From Chungangia koreensis (GTDB lineage Bacteria; Bacillota; Bacilli; Bacillales_A; Planococcaceae), in assembly GCF_042651785.1 (NCBI RefSeq), contig NZ_JBHSEC010000019.1, positions 248,001 to 312,000 of the forward strand: a stretch of 64,000 bases of DNA, in the 5' to 3' direction. Each line of letters opens with the position of its first letter. The stretch's first letter is position 1. Position numbers and translations under genes: made by a program. Below, piece after piece: positions 8,897 to 17,273 of the stretch. The notes beneath the pieces are model-generated. The model was given only the letters and a program-made list of their open reading frames with translations. It searched no databases and was not told the origin of the DNA.

Positions 8897-8936
8897 AAAA
8901 AAGCGTATTCGAGGACTAACCCGAGTACGCTTTTTA
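8897..8936. terminator. Bidirectional terminator
   Basis: AAAGCGTA...TACGCTTT stem extended by CGAGG/CCCGAG with T-rich tails on both sides. It serves the CPBP gene (+) and the histidine kinase (-), which converge here. Confidence 0.9.
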
Positions 8937-8939
8937 GCA

Positions 8940-11099
8940 TTAAACAACTGGAATCGTAACCGTTACTTTAAACAAGTCACCGTCTACATCGATCTTCATT
9001 CGCCCACCGTGGAGGTCGACAATAGACTGAGCAATCGCCAATCCAAGACCGGAGCCGTCGGTGTGCCGGGATGTATCTGCCCGTTTGAATCGTTCAAACA
9101 ACTCATCCACGTTCTCTCCGAGTTCATATTTTGTGATGTTTTTAACAACGAACTCCGCTTCGCTTCCATTTTGACGCAATGTCACGTATACACGTGTTCC
9201 TTCGAGCGTGTATTTAATGGCGTTTACGATGAGATTATCGAGCACTCTCCACCACTTTTGACCATCGACATAAGCGACAACCGGGACGTCAGGTATATTA
9301 TTTCTGAACTCTAATCCGGATTTCATGATTTCTTCCTCATGTTCACCTAAAGCTTGTTGAAGCAATTGGGTGAGATCGACGCGCTGCTTCTGAAGTTCGA
9401 TGTTGCCGCTCGCCATCTTTGAAACATCGAAAAGGTCTTCAATCAACGTCTTCAAACGCTGTGATTTCCTGTCAAGAATTTCAATGTACTTCTCCCGCTC
9501 CTCCCCTGTCAGATCGGGATTTTTCAATAAGTCCGTATACGTAATGATGGATGTCAGCGGTGTACGGAGGTCATGGCTCACATTCGTAATGAGTTCAGTT
9601 TTCAAACGCTCGCTCTTCGCCTGTTCGCTGATTGAGGACTGTACACCCTCACGCAATTTATTTAAATTGGCTGCGTGCTGAGCAAGTGGAGATTTCCCAC
9701 GGATTTCGATTTCTTGGTGCAGCTTCCCTTCTGCCATCTGTTCAGCCGTTTTCATAATCCGATTCAAGTAGCCCGCCCGGTTAAGTAAAATAAGAATGGC
9801 TGGCAGTGCAATGAACAAGAATAGCGGCAAGTAAATAATTATTGCAGGTGGCATCATGAACACGACGAGCAATCCGAAACCTGCAGCAAATGCGATGGCA
9901 TACAAGAACAATGTTTGGACTCCGATGCTCCGGTTTAGGAACAGATCTTGGATTCCGATTGTTAGCTTAAACGTAAAGCTATTACGAAGGTCATTTTTCA
10001 ATACTTCCGTATTTTTATATTGTCCAATGATATTGACCGCCTGGAAGATCAATATCCCAACAAATGCGATTGAAAATAAGAAGTGTAGGATCCGGTTCAT
10101 CCAATCCATTGAATAGTGGTTGTATAAAAAAACACCCATTGTATTGATCAGAATAGCATAGGCGACCATTGCATTGACGAAGATGAGCACAGCTTTCCAA
10201 TCAATCCGAATGGAATTGTACCAGTCACTGAATTTATTGCCAGTGAACCAATTTCGGTTAAATTTCAATTTGAATAGAATAGTGGCAAGAGCAAGGATTC
10301 CGAGCAAGATAAATGCATAAATCGTATATTTCGTTTTCTTGAATTCGTAGTACTGATGTGAATAATCCATGGAGTCTATTGCAGCTTTAGGAATAGCAAT
10401 CGTTCCAGAAAACTGCTGGACTTGGTTTCCGATGATTCCCGCCACTTCATTGCCAGCATTCGTACTATAGGAAACGGCTTCTACTCTCAACAAGCCATGA
10501 TTATTATCGTATTCTTTCTTATAGATGGCATTTGAAAGCTCTCCTCTTTTAAAAGTTTCCCCCGTGTTTACGTTCTCTAAAGAATAAGCAAAGTATCCAT
10601 ATTCGCCAGAAACTTGTTCACGTATATTCTTGAGCTCATTCATATAGGTATCGATCAGTGCCTCTTTTTCTTTTCTAATTTTTGCTTCCACATGTTTATC
10701 ATCACTAAAGTTTTTCCGGATGTCTTCAATTTTGGCATCGCGTTCCTCAATCAAAGCAGATTTAAACGGTTCATTTCCCTCCGCACTGGCAATTCGGTCT
10801 TCGTATTGCATTTGAATATTTTCAATCTGATCGGCTAACGAACCATATTGGTTTCTATGTTCTTCAATTTCTTGTTGTGAAACTGTAATCTGTTCCTTTG
10901 CTTCTTTTGGATTCAGAGGATTTAATACAGTCGGTCCAGCCTTTTCAATGAATTCATCAAGTTCCATCCGGAATTGATCGGAGATGAAATATTGTTTGCC
11001 GATATAGTCCCGACCTCTTTCCAACACCATAAGCGATGCCAACAGGACGATTGTTAATAATGAAACCCAGATAAGAGGAAGCCATTTTGTTTTCCCCAT
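8940..11099 (-). CDS. Sensor histidine kinase with extracellular coiled-coil domain
   Basis: A 719-residue kinase. TM1 (about residues 8-26) is followed by an outside domain of about 230 residues rich in coiled coil, then a cluster of membrane helices (about 260-445). A HAMP-like linker (NRIMKTAEQMAEGKLHQEI) leads to HisKA (LITNVSHDLRTPLTS, His509) and HATPase (NLIVNAIKYT, GSGLGLAIAQSIV). Its partner is the OmpR-type regulator just upstream. AGAGGGGGAG precedes ATG 11099. The signal sensed is not known; several membrane helices before the kinase suggest envelope sensing. Confidence 0.9.
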   Translation of the reverse strand: MGKTKWLPLIWVSLLTIVLLASLMVLERGRDYIGKQYFISDQFRMELDEFIEKAGPTVLNPLNPKEAKEQITVSQQEIEEHRNQYGSLADQIENIQMQYEDRIASAEGNEPFKSALIEERDAKIEDIRKNFSDDKHVEAKIRKEKEALIDTYMNELKNIREQVSGEYGYFAYSLENVNTGETFKRGELSNAIYKKEYDNNHGLLRVEAVSYSTNAGNEVAGIIGNQVQQFSGTIAIPKAAIDSMDYSHQYYEFKKTKYTIYAFILLGILALATILFKLKFNRNWFTGNKFSDWYNSIRIDWKAVLIFVNAMVAYAILINTMGVFLYNHYSMDWMNRILHFLFSIAFVGILIFQAVNIIGQYKNTEVLKNDLRNSFTFKLTIGIQDLFLNRSIGVQTLFLYAIAFAAGFGLLVVFMMPPAIIIYLPLFLFIALPAILILLNRAGYLNRIMKTAEQMAEGKLHQEIEIRGKSPLAQHAANLNKLREGVQSSISEQAKSERLKTELITNVSHDLRTPLTSIITYTDLLKNPDLTGEEREKYIEILDRKSQRLKTLIEDLFDVSKMASGNIELQKQRVDLTQLLQQALGEHEEEIMKSGLEFRNNIPDVPVVAYVDGQKWWRVLDNLIVNAIKYTLEGTRVYVTLRQNGSEAEFVVKNITKYELGENVDELFERFKRADTSRHTDGSGLGLAIAQSIVDLHGGRMKIDVDGDLFKVTVTIPVV

Positions 11100-11101
11100 G
11101 A

Positions 11102-11272
11102 TTAAACTCCCCCTCTGATATACCGGCTAAGCTGCGCGAAGAATTTGGAAGATTCAACTTGGCTAAGCGGTTCCACTATATGAGTGGAGCAATATAAAAT
11201 GCTTAACAGTCCAATGACGATGGCAACGATGGAAAATAGAAGACTCCAATCACTTTTCGATTTTGTATCCAA
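11102..11272 (-). CDS. Small membrane protein between regulator and kinase
   Basis: A 56-residue ORF easily missed because it starts with TTG. It begins inside the regulator's 3' end (23-bp overlap; AAAGGTGG about 8 bp before TTG 11272) and stops 2 bp before the kinase ATG. It has a polar N-terminus (DTKSKSDW), one hydrophobic helix (LLFSIVAIVIGLLSILYCS) and an amphipathic tail ending SRYIRGGV. The tight packing between two partner genes suggests a real accessory or regulator peptide for the kinase. No family is recognised. Confidence 0.65.
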   Translation of the reverse strand: MDTKSKSDWSLLFSIVAIVIGLLSILYCSTHIVEPLSQVESSKFFAQLSRYIRGGV

Positions 11273-11939
11273 TTCCCCACACCACCTTTAAAAATCTTGG
11301 ATTTTTCGGATCTGCCTCAATCTTCTCACGGATCTTCCGGATATGGACTGCCACAATGTTTTCAGCGTTGTAAGCCGGTTCGTTCCACACTCGCTCATAT
11401 ATATCCCGGATGGAGAAGACCCTTCCCGCATTCGAAAGCAGTAATTCCATAATCTTATACTCAATGGGCGTTAGTTTTATCGGCTCACCGTCCAATGATA
11501 ATTCCTTAGCATCCATATCCAATGCCAATCCATTTACTTCTACTTTTTTCTGCTCATTGTATGTACCTAACGTGACATACCGACGAAGCTGGGATTTCAC
11601 ACGAGCCATCAATTCTAAGGGATGAAAAGGTTTCGTTACATAATCATCTGCCCCTACTGACAATCCGTGTATTTTATCCGAATCCTCCGCCTTTGCACTT
11701 AGCATGATAATCGGGATATTCCGCTCCTCCCGAATTTTGAAAGTTGCCGAGATCCCGTCCATCTTCGGCATCATAATATCGAGTATTAATAGATGAACTT
11801 CATTATGTTTAAGGAGGTCCAGCGCCTCTTGGCCATCCGACGCCTTCAACACCCGATATCCTTCATTTTTCAAATAAATCTCAATCCCATCACGGATATC
11901 TTGATCATCATCCGTCACCAAAACAGTAAATTGTGTCAC
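11250..11939 (-). CDS. OmpR-family response regulator
   Basis: A 230-residue regulator: receiver domain (FTVLVTDDDQDIRDG; phospho-acceptor in LLILDIMMPKMDG; KPFHPLEL) and winged helix (LTPIEYKIMELLLSNAGRVFS, VAVHIRKIREKIE). GTG 11939 is chosen because GAGAGGTG lies 6 bp upstream. An in-frame ATG at 11963 has no ribosome site and sits next to a TACAAT-like -10 box. It forms one operon with the small membrane ORF and the kinase. The 21-bp repeat array lies in its upstream region. Confidence 0.92.
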   Translation of the reverse strand: MTQFTVLVTDDDQDIRDGIEIYLKNEGYRVLKASDGQEALDLLKHNEVHLLILDIMMPKMDGISATFKIREERNIPIIMLSAKAEDSDKIHGLSVGADDYVTKPFHPLELMARVKSQLRRYVTLGTYNEQKKVEVNGLALDMDAKELSLDGEPIKLTPIEYKIMELLLSNAGRVFSIRDIYERVWNEPAYNAENIVAVHIRKIREKIEADPKNPRFLKVVWGIGYKIEK

Positions 11940-12076
11940 CGTCCGCACCTCTCTTTCCTTCATGATACAATTGTATCCGCAAAATCTTAAGGTTCTATGA
12001 GGATAAAAATGAAGAAATTCTTAAGATTGTTTGATAAGAGGCCATTATTTTGAATTTCGTGTCCTAATTTATGGGC

Positions 12077-12212
12077 ATCCGAGCATTGAACGGAGCTATG
12101 CGAGCATTGGCAAGCGTTATCCGAGCATAGACGGGGGATATCCGAGCATAGGAGGGAGATATCCGAGCATAGACAGTATTTATCCGCCCATTTCACCCAC
12201 TTATCCGCCCAT
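12077..12212. repeat. 21-bp tandem array, seven units
   Basis: The core ATCCGAGCAT recurs with exactly 21-bp spacing at 12077, 12098, 12119, 12140, 12161, and as ATCCGCCCAT at 12182 and 12203. The 11-bp spacers vary. The array fills the gap between the Tad operon's terminator and the two-component operon's promoter region. Both strands are open in one frame (a YPSI repeat on +, a CSD repeat on -), but no ribosome site or protein-like composition supports coding. Twenty-one bp is two helical turns, so all cores face one side of the DNA. Confidence 0.85.
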
Positions 12213-12230
12213 ATAATAAAATCTCTTCAT

Positions 12231-12260
12231 AAAAAATCCGCCCGGCGGTTTGCCAGACGG
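12231..12260 (-). terminator. Terminator of the Tad operon
   Basis: Leftward stem CCGTCTGGC / GCCGGGCGG (two G-U pairs) followed by ATTTTTT. It lies 2 bp after the tadG-like stop codon. Confidence 0.88.
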
Positions 12261-12261
12261 T

Positions 12262-12933
12262 TTAGTTTAATATCTTCTCTAAGTATTTTAATGGAGGCCC
12301 GTACCCTTTTTGTGGAATATCTTCAGAAAATGAAGCTAATAAGCTACCGTCAGTAATTGTATCGTACGTTGCATCTGTTTTTACTTCTACACGGCTCTTG
12401 TCCGGCGAGATCACAATCTCCACGTGACCAGGCTCATCATTACCTTCATTTTCCCTAATGATTTGCCTTACTGTCGTATCCATTCTCGATGCAAGATACG
12501 TGTCAAATCTAGACTTTACGATATCCTTTAAATTTGGTGGAGCATCAGGAACTACTGCTGGCACATCGAATAGAAGACTCGGCAACTTCTCATTAAACAC
12601 TTTTGTATATGCCTCATGTTTTGTTTTACCACTCGCTACTAATCCATCAAGCTCCAGCTCAATTTCTTCCCAAAGAGGATCATCGTAACTCAAACCATCT
12701 GCAGCCATCCAAGATGCCATGGCATTATCGTATTCTTTAATACCTTCCTCTGTTACTGACAATATATCACCCGTAGCTGCCAATGCCGCCAGTTCCGCTG
12801 CAGCTGAAGCTTGTTGCTTCACTATGTAGATTCGAGCGATATTTGTGAGAATCAGGAAGAGCACGATGGTAGCAGTTAAGATCCACAATAGGTAGACAAG
12901 TGAGCTGCCTTTTTCATCTGCCAATTGCTTCAT
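12262..12933 (-). CDS. TadG/TadE-like pseudopilin-type protein
   Basis: A 223-residue protein with the TadE/TadG start: short basic head, EKGSSLVYLLWILTATIVLFLILTNIARIY helix, then an exported domain. ATG 12933 overlaps the tadE stop (ATGA), which fixes the start; an upstream ATG at 12993 lies inside tadE. TadE/TadG-type minor pseudopilins are needed for Flp pilus assembly. It lacks the VWA domain of classical TadG; that domain is on a separate lipoprotein of this operon (17.3-18.7 kb). Last gene of the operon. Confidence 0.8.
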   Translation of the reverse strand: MKQLADEKGSSLVYLLWILTATIVLFLILTNIARIYIVKQQASAAAELAALAATGDILSVTEEGIKEYDNAMASWMAADGLSYDDPLWEEIELELDGLVASGKTKHEAYTKVFNEKLPSLLFDVPAVVPDAPPNLKDIVKSRFDTYLASRMDTTVRQIIRENEGNDEPGHVEIVISPDKSRVEVKTDATYDTITDGSLLASFSEDIPQKGYGPPLKYLEKILN

Positions 12934-13328
12934 GGCACTAACTCCTTGCCCGTGGCTGTTGATTCCAAAGAAATCATTGTACTTTTTTTCCAACTGTCAG
13001 GAAGAAACACTAAGGGATGGCTTGCGTTTATCTTAACTTCAAATAGGTCTGAACTTCCCGGTACCATATTCACCGTAACCTTATGATTCTGAATTAGGCT
13101 ACCACCGCCAATTGACTTATTCACCGCTTCAAGGGTTTCATCATAATCACCCGTCACCGAATATACTTGAGCTCCATCGTTCGCTGCAGCTTTCAAACTC
13201 AATACTGCATATCCCGAGGCAACCACTTGCCATAACAATAGGAAGAATAAGAAATAGAACGGTAGAATACCTAAAAACTCAATTGAAAGAGAGCCTCTTT
13301 CGTCCTTTAATACTCTTTTCATTTTCAT
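12930..13328 (-). CDS. tadE: TadE-like minor pseudopilin
   Basis: A 132-residue protein with the TadE signature KDERGSLSIEFLGILPFYFLFFLLLWQ: a prepilin-like G/SLSIE site followed by one hydrophobic helix, then a small exported domain with VTGDYDETLEAV. Such pseudopilins are processed by a prepilin peptidase and take part in Flp pilus assembly. GGAGG 8 bp before ATG 13328 supports this start although it overlaps the preceding gene by 50 bp. Confidence 0.85.
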   Translation of the reverse strand: MKMKRVLKDERGSLSIEFLGILPFYFLFFLLLWQVVASGYAVLSLKAAANDGAQVYSVTGDYDETLEAVNKSIGGGSLIQNHKVTVNMVPGSSDLFEVKINASHPLVFLPDSWKKSTMISLESTATGKELVP

Positions 13329-13749
13329 AGGTTCCGTCCTCCTTCGGCAATTGGTTCAATTTGAATTGGATATACCAAATGTGGAATAGCACCAACAACA
13401 TTCGTTTGAAGTGAACATCTGGAAATTCTCGCTCAATTTCTTCGGCTAACCGAAACACGCTATAATATGTAATCCCCAAGCCTGTGAACGTAATCCACAG
13501 GTTGATTGTTTCAATGAAACTTCTCCCCATCTCCGTGAAAACAGCTGCTCCGATCACATAATAGATGGCTAAGAACAGATAACAAAAGAACAAGATTTTC
13601 AGAAGTGGAAACTTTACGTTTGAGTCCCCTAACCGATGGATGGAATCTTTTCTTGAAAGAAACCAATAGGGTACATAGACACCAAGCGTTACATTCGTCA
13701 AAAGGAATGAAAGAAACGGATTCACTTTTTTAAATGTATGAGTTTTCAT
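13279..13749 (-). CDS. Small membrane protein of the Tad operon (DUF4234-like)
   Basis: A 156-residue protein with membrane segments near residues 10-30, 45-70, 80-100 and 115-135. Motifs such as NVTLGVYVPYWFLSRKDSIHRL resemble DUF4234-type proteins; this is tentative. It overlaps the next gene by 50 bp and the previous gene by 20 bp, so it belongs to the operon. Its function is unknown. Confidence 0.7.
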   Translation of the reverse strand: MKTHTFKKVNPFLSFLLTNVTLGVYVPYWFLSRKDSIHRLGDSNVKFPLLKILFFCYLFLAIYYVIGAAVFTEMGRSFIETINLWITFTGLGITYYSVFRLAEEIEREFPDVHFKRMLLVLFHIWYIQFKLNQLPKEDGTYENEKSIKGRKRLSFN

Positions 13750-14404
13750 GCGTAGCTCCCTCCTTCGCTAACTCGAGTAATCGATCGGAGATTCCAAAGA
13801 CGATGAACGGAAAAACAAATAGACAGAAGATCATTCGAGCGATGGCGAAGGCCAGCACCGTCATTTCAAATAGTGATAGTAAATAGAGAAATCCCGCCCA
13901 AACCAAAAAAGCGAAACAGCCCCATAGTAATAGTTGAACCCAAATGGAAATTAAATGATCATTATGGAATCTGATTGTCTTTTTGACCCACTCTTTCACG
14001 GTCATCTCTCGTTCGTACATAAAGGGCATGAGGAACAAAAATGGAAAAAGAATGATTCCTGGTATCATCATCAGCATCATTCCGATATAGACCAAGCCCA
14101 TCATGACGAAGGTCATGATTAAAATCGGACCGATCGATGACAAAAAGTGACGAATGATTTCTTTCATTGTGACTTCCTCGTCCTGGTCGGACCGCTCAAA
14201 TAGGAATCGTAACGGTTGAATGAATAAGATAAACATCAGCAGATTTGAAAATATCAATAAGAAGTTTTCTTGACCCTCCAAGTCTGTATTGGCGAAGACA
14301 AAGCTGGCATTCATGATTAAAAATAAAACTGGAATGCCGATTACTCCGGAAAAACCGATGATCTTTAATAATTGCTGATTATAATGATACGCTGCTTCCT
14401 TCAT
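13730..14404 (-). CDS. Multi-pass membrane protein of the Tad operon
   Basis: A 224-residue protein with about five hydrophobic segments (20-38, 48-65, 90-120, 150-175, 185-205). A glycerophosphoryl-diesterase-membrane-like pattern (MMIPGIILFPFLFLMPFMYE) is common in small bacterial membrane proteins of unknown role. It overlaps its neighbours by 20 bp and 4 bp. No catalytic motif is seen. Confidence 0.7.
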   Translation of the reverse strand: MKEAAYHYNQQLLKIIGFSGVIGIPVLFLIMNASFVFANTDLEGQENFLLIFSNLLMFILFIQPLRFLFERSDQDEEVTMKEIIRHFLSSIGPILIMTFVMMGLVYIGMMLMMIPGIILFPFLFLMPFMYEREMTVKEWVKKTIRFHNDHLISIWVQLLLWGCFAFLVWAGFLYLLSLFEMTVLAFAIARMIFCLFVFPFIVFGISDRLLELAKEGATHENSYI

Positions 14405-14748
14405 GCAACTTCCCCCCTATATTCAATCTTTCGGGCAATGAAGATACTCGCCAATGTCAAGGAAGTCGCAAATATGAAGCTCCAAAACCCGATGTCAGGT
14501 GTGAACATCAACGGAATTCCAATGACAAATTCTCCAAAAAGCGTATTGGCGATTGCAAGGGAACATGCAATCATATAACCCGAGAAATAGGGATATTTCC
14601 ACTTCCTCACTAAAAATCCGACAACACCATATGTAATGAAGAAGAGAATGAGAGAGTGAACGAAGTAATTTGGGATAATGATCACTAATAGAAAACTAAG
14701 AGCGGTCATCATTAGAAAGACAATGCCGATTACTTTTAAATAATTCAT
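14401..14748 (-). CDS. Small membrane protein of the Tad operon
   Basis: A 115-residue protein consisting almost entirely of four hydrophobic helices (about 5-25, 30-45, 55-75, 82-105) with a short basic end. Start and stop overlap both neighbours by 4 bp (ATGA), showing tight co-translation. No family recognised. It may help assemble or anchor the secretion machinery, judged only by context. Confidence 0.7.
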   Translation of the reverse strand: MNYLKVIGIVFLMMTALSFLLVIIIPNYFVHSLILFFITYGVVGFLVRKWKYPYFSGYMIACSLAIANTLFGEFVIGIPLMFTPDIGFWSFIFATSLTLASIFIARKIEYRGEVA

Positions 14749-15344
14749 TTCACCAACCTCCCATTCAGCACAAGACCTTTATAGGACAGGGAAGACATGA
14801 AGAACCCTAACCAGCAGCCCAGTATGTAAAGCAGCACACTTCCGTAGACCGACATAAGTCCTTCCCCGAACGTTAAATGCATTTCCCTTACGACTATAAA
14901 GTTACCGCCTCCACCAACAAAGATGACAATTACGGGAATTGCATAAAAAACATAGGTCCATATCCCTTTCTTATCTTGATTGTCCGAAAGTACTAAAGGT
15001 GTTTTGCTTCGTTGATCAATGGTCGCTAACCACACACAAATAAAGAAGACTATGCCTAATAGGATGGGGATGAAGACATTTTCGGGCCAAACCTTCATTA
15101 ACGGGAATGTAAAGAAGAGGCAAAACAACAGCAAGTTAAGGGCGTTAATGATTCGAGGTGCATTTTTCTTTCTTTTCTTTTTGTAACCGATTAACATCCC
15201 GATATAGAGTGTGATTGAAATGAAATACAGTCCAATTGTTATTTTCAAAAACAGCTCATCGTATACCGGCATAAATAATCCTATTAATGCAGATACAAGC
15301 GGAAGGAAAAAAGAAATGATAGCCGCCTTATAATCACTCATCAT
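14745..15344 (-). CDS. Membrane protein of the Tad operon
   Basis: A 199-residue protein with about six membrane helices and a basic loop (GYKKKRKKNAPR). ATG 15344 is preferred because AAGGGG lies 8 bp upstream; a GTG at 15353 overlaps that site. It overlaps the next gene by 4 bp. No recognised family. First of four small membrane genes following the hexapeptide-repeat secreted protein. Confidence 0.7.
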   Translation of the reverse strand: MMSDYKAAIISFFLPLVSALIGLFMPVYDELFLKITIGLYFISITLYIGMLIGYKKKRKKNAPRIINALNLLLFCLFFTFPLMKVWPENVFIPILLGIVFFICVWLATIDQRSKTPLVLSDNQDKKGIWTYVFYAIPVIVIFVGGGGNFIVVREMHLTFGEGLMSVYGSVLLYILGCWLGFFMSSLSYKGLVLNGRLVK

Positions 15345-15392
15345 GTTGATCACCCCTTATAAAAAATGTCTATAGAATTTATCCGGAGGGGA

Positions 15393-17105
15393 TCACCCTC
15401 CGAATAACCCTTTCAATCCATTAACGATTCCTTTTCCGAAGTCTTTGGCTTTATTAATCCCAGCCTTTACGACTCCTTCAACTCTTCTACTAATTCCCTT
15501 ACCGGTCTCTGTACTCATAAACCATGCCAGTCCAAAGCCGACTGCCGCTCCAACTACAGTTCCTACACCAGGAACTACACTTCCTACTGCCGCGGCCGTA
15601 GCTACAGATGCACCCCAACCTGCTGCTGCACTAACTGCTGTTTGGCCTGCTCCGAGCAAGACATCTGTCGTGATTCCAGCTGCCAGGTCGGTTCCAGTTC
15701 TGGATGGATCCGCTGCATTTTCAGCTAAACGACTTCCTACACTAAGGAAAATATTCGCAATCCCATTACCTTTTGCTAAAGCTGTTTTCCCAAAGAAGTC
15801 CTTATTCGTTGGGATCCAGTTTTTCTTCATATAATCTTTCGATTTATTCCAAATCGATTTCGGACCGATTTCATCCAGGAATCCTTGAATACGCTTTTGT
15901 TTTAAATCCTGACCATCCCTGGGAGCGAAAATGGACCAGTTACGCGTTGTCTTCTTACCGTCTTTTCCGATTTCTGCAACTCCGCCGCCCTTACCTTTTA
16001 CGACAGCTTTCGAGTTTTCGAAGGAATTCAGGTAATCCGAGTAACGCATATTCAGCCAAGTGGACAGCTTCCCGCTTCCTTTCACAGCTGTCGGATCACC
16101 CGAAATACGCCACAGATTTTTCTTGCCAGAAGCGGTATTTAAATCTGTCAGTTTAAATCCTGCCATTATTGACAAGGTGCCATCTAACATGTTGGCTAAG
16201 TGATTTTTGTAGGTAACAAAATATCTTTTTCCATCCTTTAACGTCTTAAAAAAGCCTTGTAACGGTGTTTGGTCAGTAGATGGGTTAGTGGCATCGCCTC
16301 CCCCACCATTACCGGTAGGTCCGCTGCTATCTTGCCCACTTCCACCCGGAGCTCCATCGTTGGGGTTTAACGGATTCACGCCATCTGGACTATTGCCTTC
16401 AGGAGAAGTCCCTCCTTCACCCGGGGTTCCTCCATCCAACGCATTTCCGTCTCCGGCTTCCCCTGGTGTAATCTCTCCATTGTTAGAACCATCGCCGCCT
16501 GAAATCGTATTACCGTTTGTCGTGTTTCCCGCGGAGACTGCATCACCACTGGATGATGGATCACCACCATCCAGTGCACTACCGCCTTCGGCAGGGTCAC
16601 CGCCGTTTGCTGTGTTACCACCACCGGATGCATCGCCGCCATTTAGCGCCTCTCCATTTTGAGCAGGATTACCGCCTTCACCAGCATTTCCATTAGAGGA
16701 TGCATCTCCGGCATTTACTGCATCTCCACCACCGGAAACCTCGCCAGGTGTCATAACATTACCTGGATCCATGGCATTTCCAGTAATCAAGAAATTATAT
16801 TTAGGCGAGTTAATAATGTTCGGTAATATGAACTGTCCATTTGCAGAAGGGTTTTGCGGAATAATAATTTGTCCGGTACTTCCAGGTTGTCCGCCACTTA
16901 CAGGATTCCCATAATCATATACATTCCCGGGAACCATGAATTCTCCGCCAGTCATCGGTTTAACGCCGGTAATTGGCGTACCATACTGAATCGGGGTGCC
17001 ATACGTCATAAAGGCTGCCATACCAAGGGAGGGCATAGCTGTCCAAAATAGCATAAAACCGATCATGATTATGGCAAAAAACCTTCGGGTTACTCTCTTT
17101 TTCAT
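15393..17105 (-). CDS. Secreted hexapeptide-repeat protein with glycine-rich hydrophobic C-terminus
   Basis: A 570-residue protein. A signal peptide (basic start, hydrophobic 10-30) is followed by about 230 residues in a six-residue rhythm (YGTPIQ, YGTPIT, PGNVYD, GGDAVN, GGNPAQ, NGEALN, GGDPAE), then a Gly/Asn/Pro-rich linker. A globular region (FFKTLKDGKRYFVTYKNHL... to about 440) leads to a C-terminal Ala/Gly membrane-active-looking segment (AAVGSVVPGVGTVVGAAVGF) and a basic glycine tail. The C-terminus resembles pore-forming or LXG-toxin-associated segments. GAGGTGA sets ATG 17105. The function is unknown; its place in the Tad operon suggests a pilus-linked surface or secreted protein. 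Confidence 0.8.
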   Translation of the reverse strand: MKKRVTRRFFAIIMIGFMLFWTAMPSLGMAAFMTYGTPIQYGTPITGVKPMTGGEFMVPGNVYDYGNPVSGGQPGSTGQIIIPQNPSANGQFILPNIINSPKYNFLITGNAMDPGNVMTPGEVSGGGDAVNAGDASSNGNAGEGGNPAQNGEALNGGDASGGGNTANGGDPAEGGSALDGGDPSSSGDAVSAGNTTNGNTISGGDGSNNGEITPGEAGDGNALDGGTPGEGGTSPEGNSPDGVNPLNPNDGAPGGSGQDSSGPTGNGGGGDATNPSTDQTPLQGFFKTLKDGKRYFVTYKNHLANMLDGTLSIMAGFKLTDLNTASGKKNLWRISGDPTAVKGSGKLSTWLNMRYSDYLNSFENSKAVVKGKGGGVAEIGKDGKKTTRNWSIFAPRDGQDLKQKRIQGFLDEIGPKSIWNKSKDYMKKNWIPTNKDFFGKTALAKGNGIANIFLSVGSRLAENAADPSRTGTDLAAGITTDVLLGAGQTAVSAAAGWGASVATAAAVGSVVPGVGTVVGAAVGFGLAWFMSTETGKGISRRVEGVVKAGINKAKDFGKGIVNGLKGLFGG

Positions 17106-17220
17106 CACGTCACCTCAATTCATGAATAATCTAATTGGTTGAATGAAGAATCTAAGATGACATCATCGCTTTATTCTTTTCTAAGCTCAAATTCTCTTGC
17201 CCGTTCTGGTTTGACTAACA

Positions 17221-17240
17221 TTGCAGGTGACACCATGCAA
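17221..17240. promoter_or_regulatory. Imperfect palindrome before the hexapeptide-repeat gene
   Basis: TTGCA-GGTG-A-CACC-A-TGCAA lies in the 168-bp gap between the VWA lipoprotein and the hexapeptide-repeat gene, the only sizeable gap inside the Tad operon. It could be a repressor site or a small RNA hairpin. No protein is known to bind it. Confidence 0.35.
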
Positions 17241-17273
17241 AAGAGGAGGCTGAGTAGCTGGCACTTTTTTCCA

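Noticed and set aside
12031..12216. 61-residue + frame with YPSI repeats (and a 69-residue - frame with CSD repeats)
   Set aside because: Both arise from the 21-bp array, which is open in several frames; no ribosome site and no protein-like pattern beyond the repeat.
16288..16662. Ser/Pro-rich 124-residue + frame
   Set aside because: Antisense shadow of the Gly/Asp-rich hexapeptide repeats.
17109..17273. Cyclic-di-GMP riboswitch before the hexapeptide-repeat gene
   Set aside because: The gap contains a palindrome but none of the conserved GEMM core segments.
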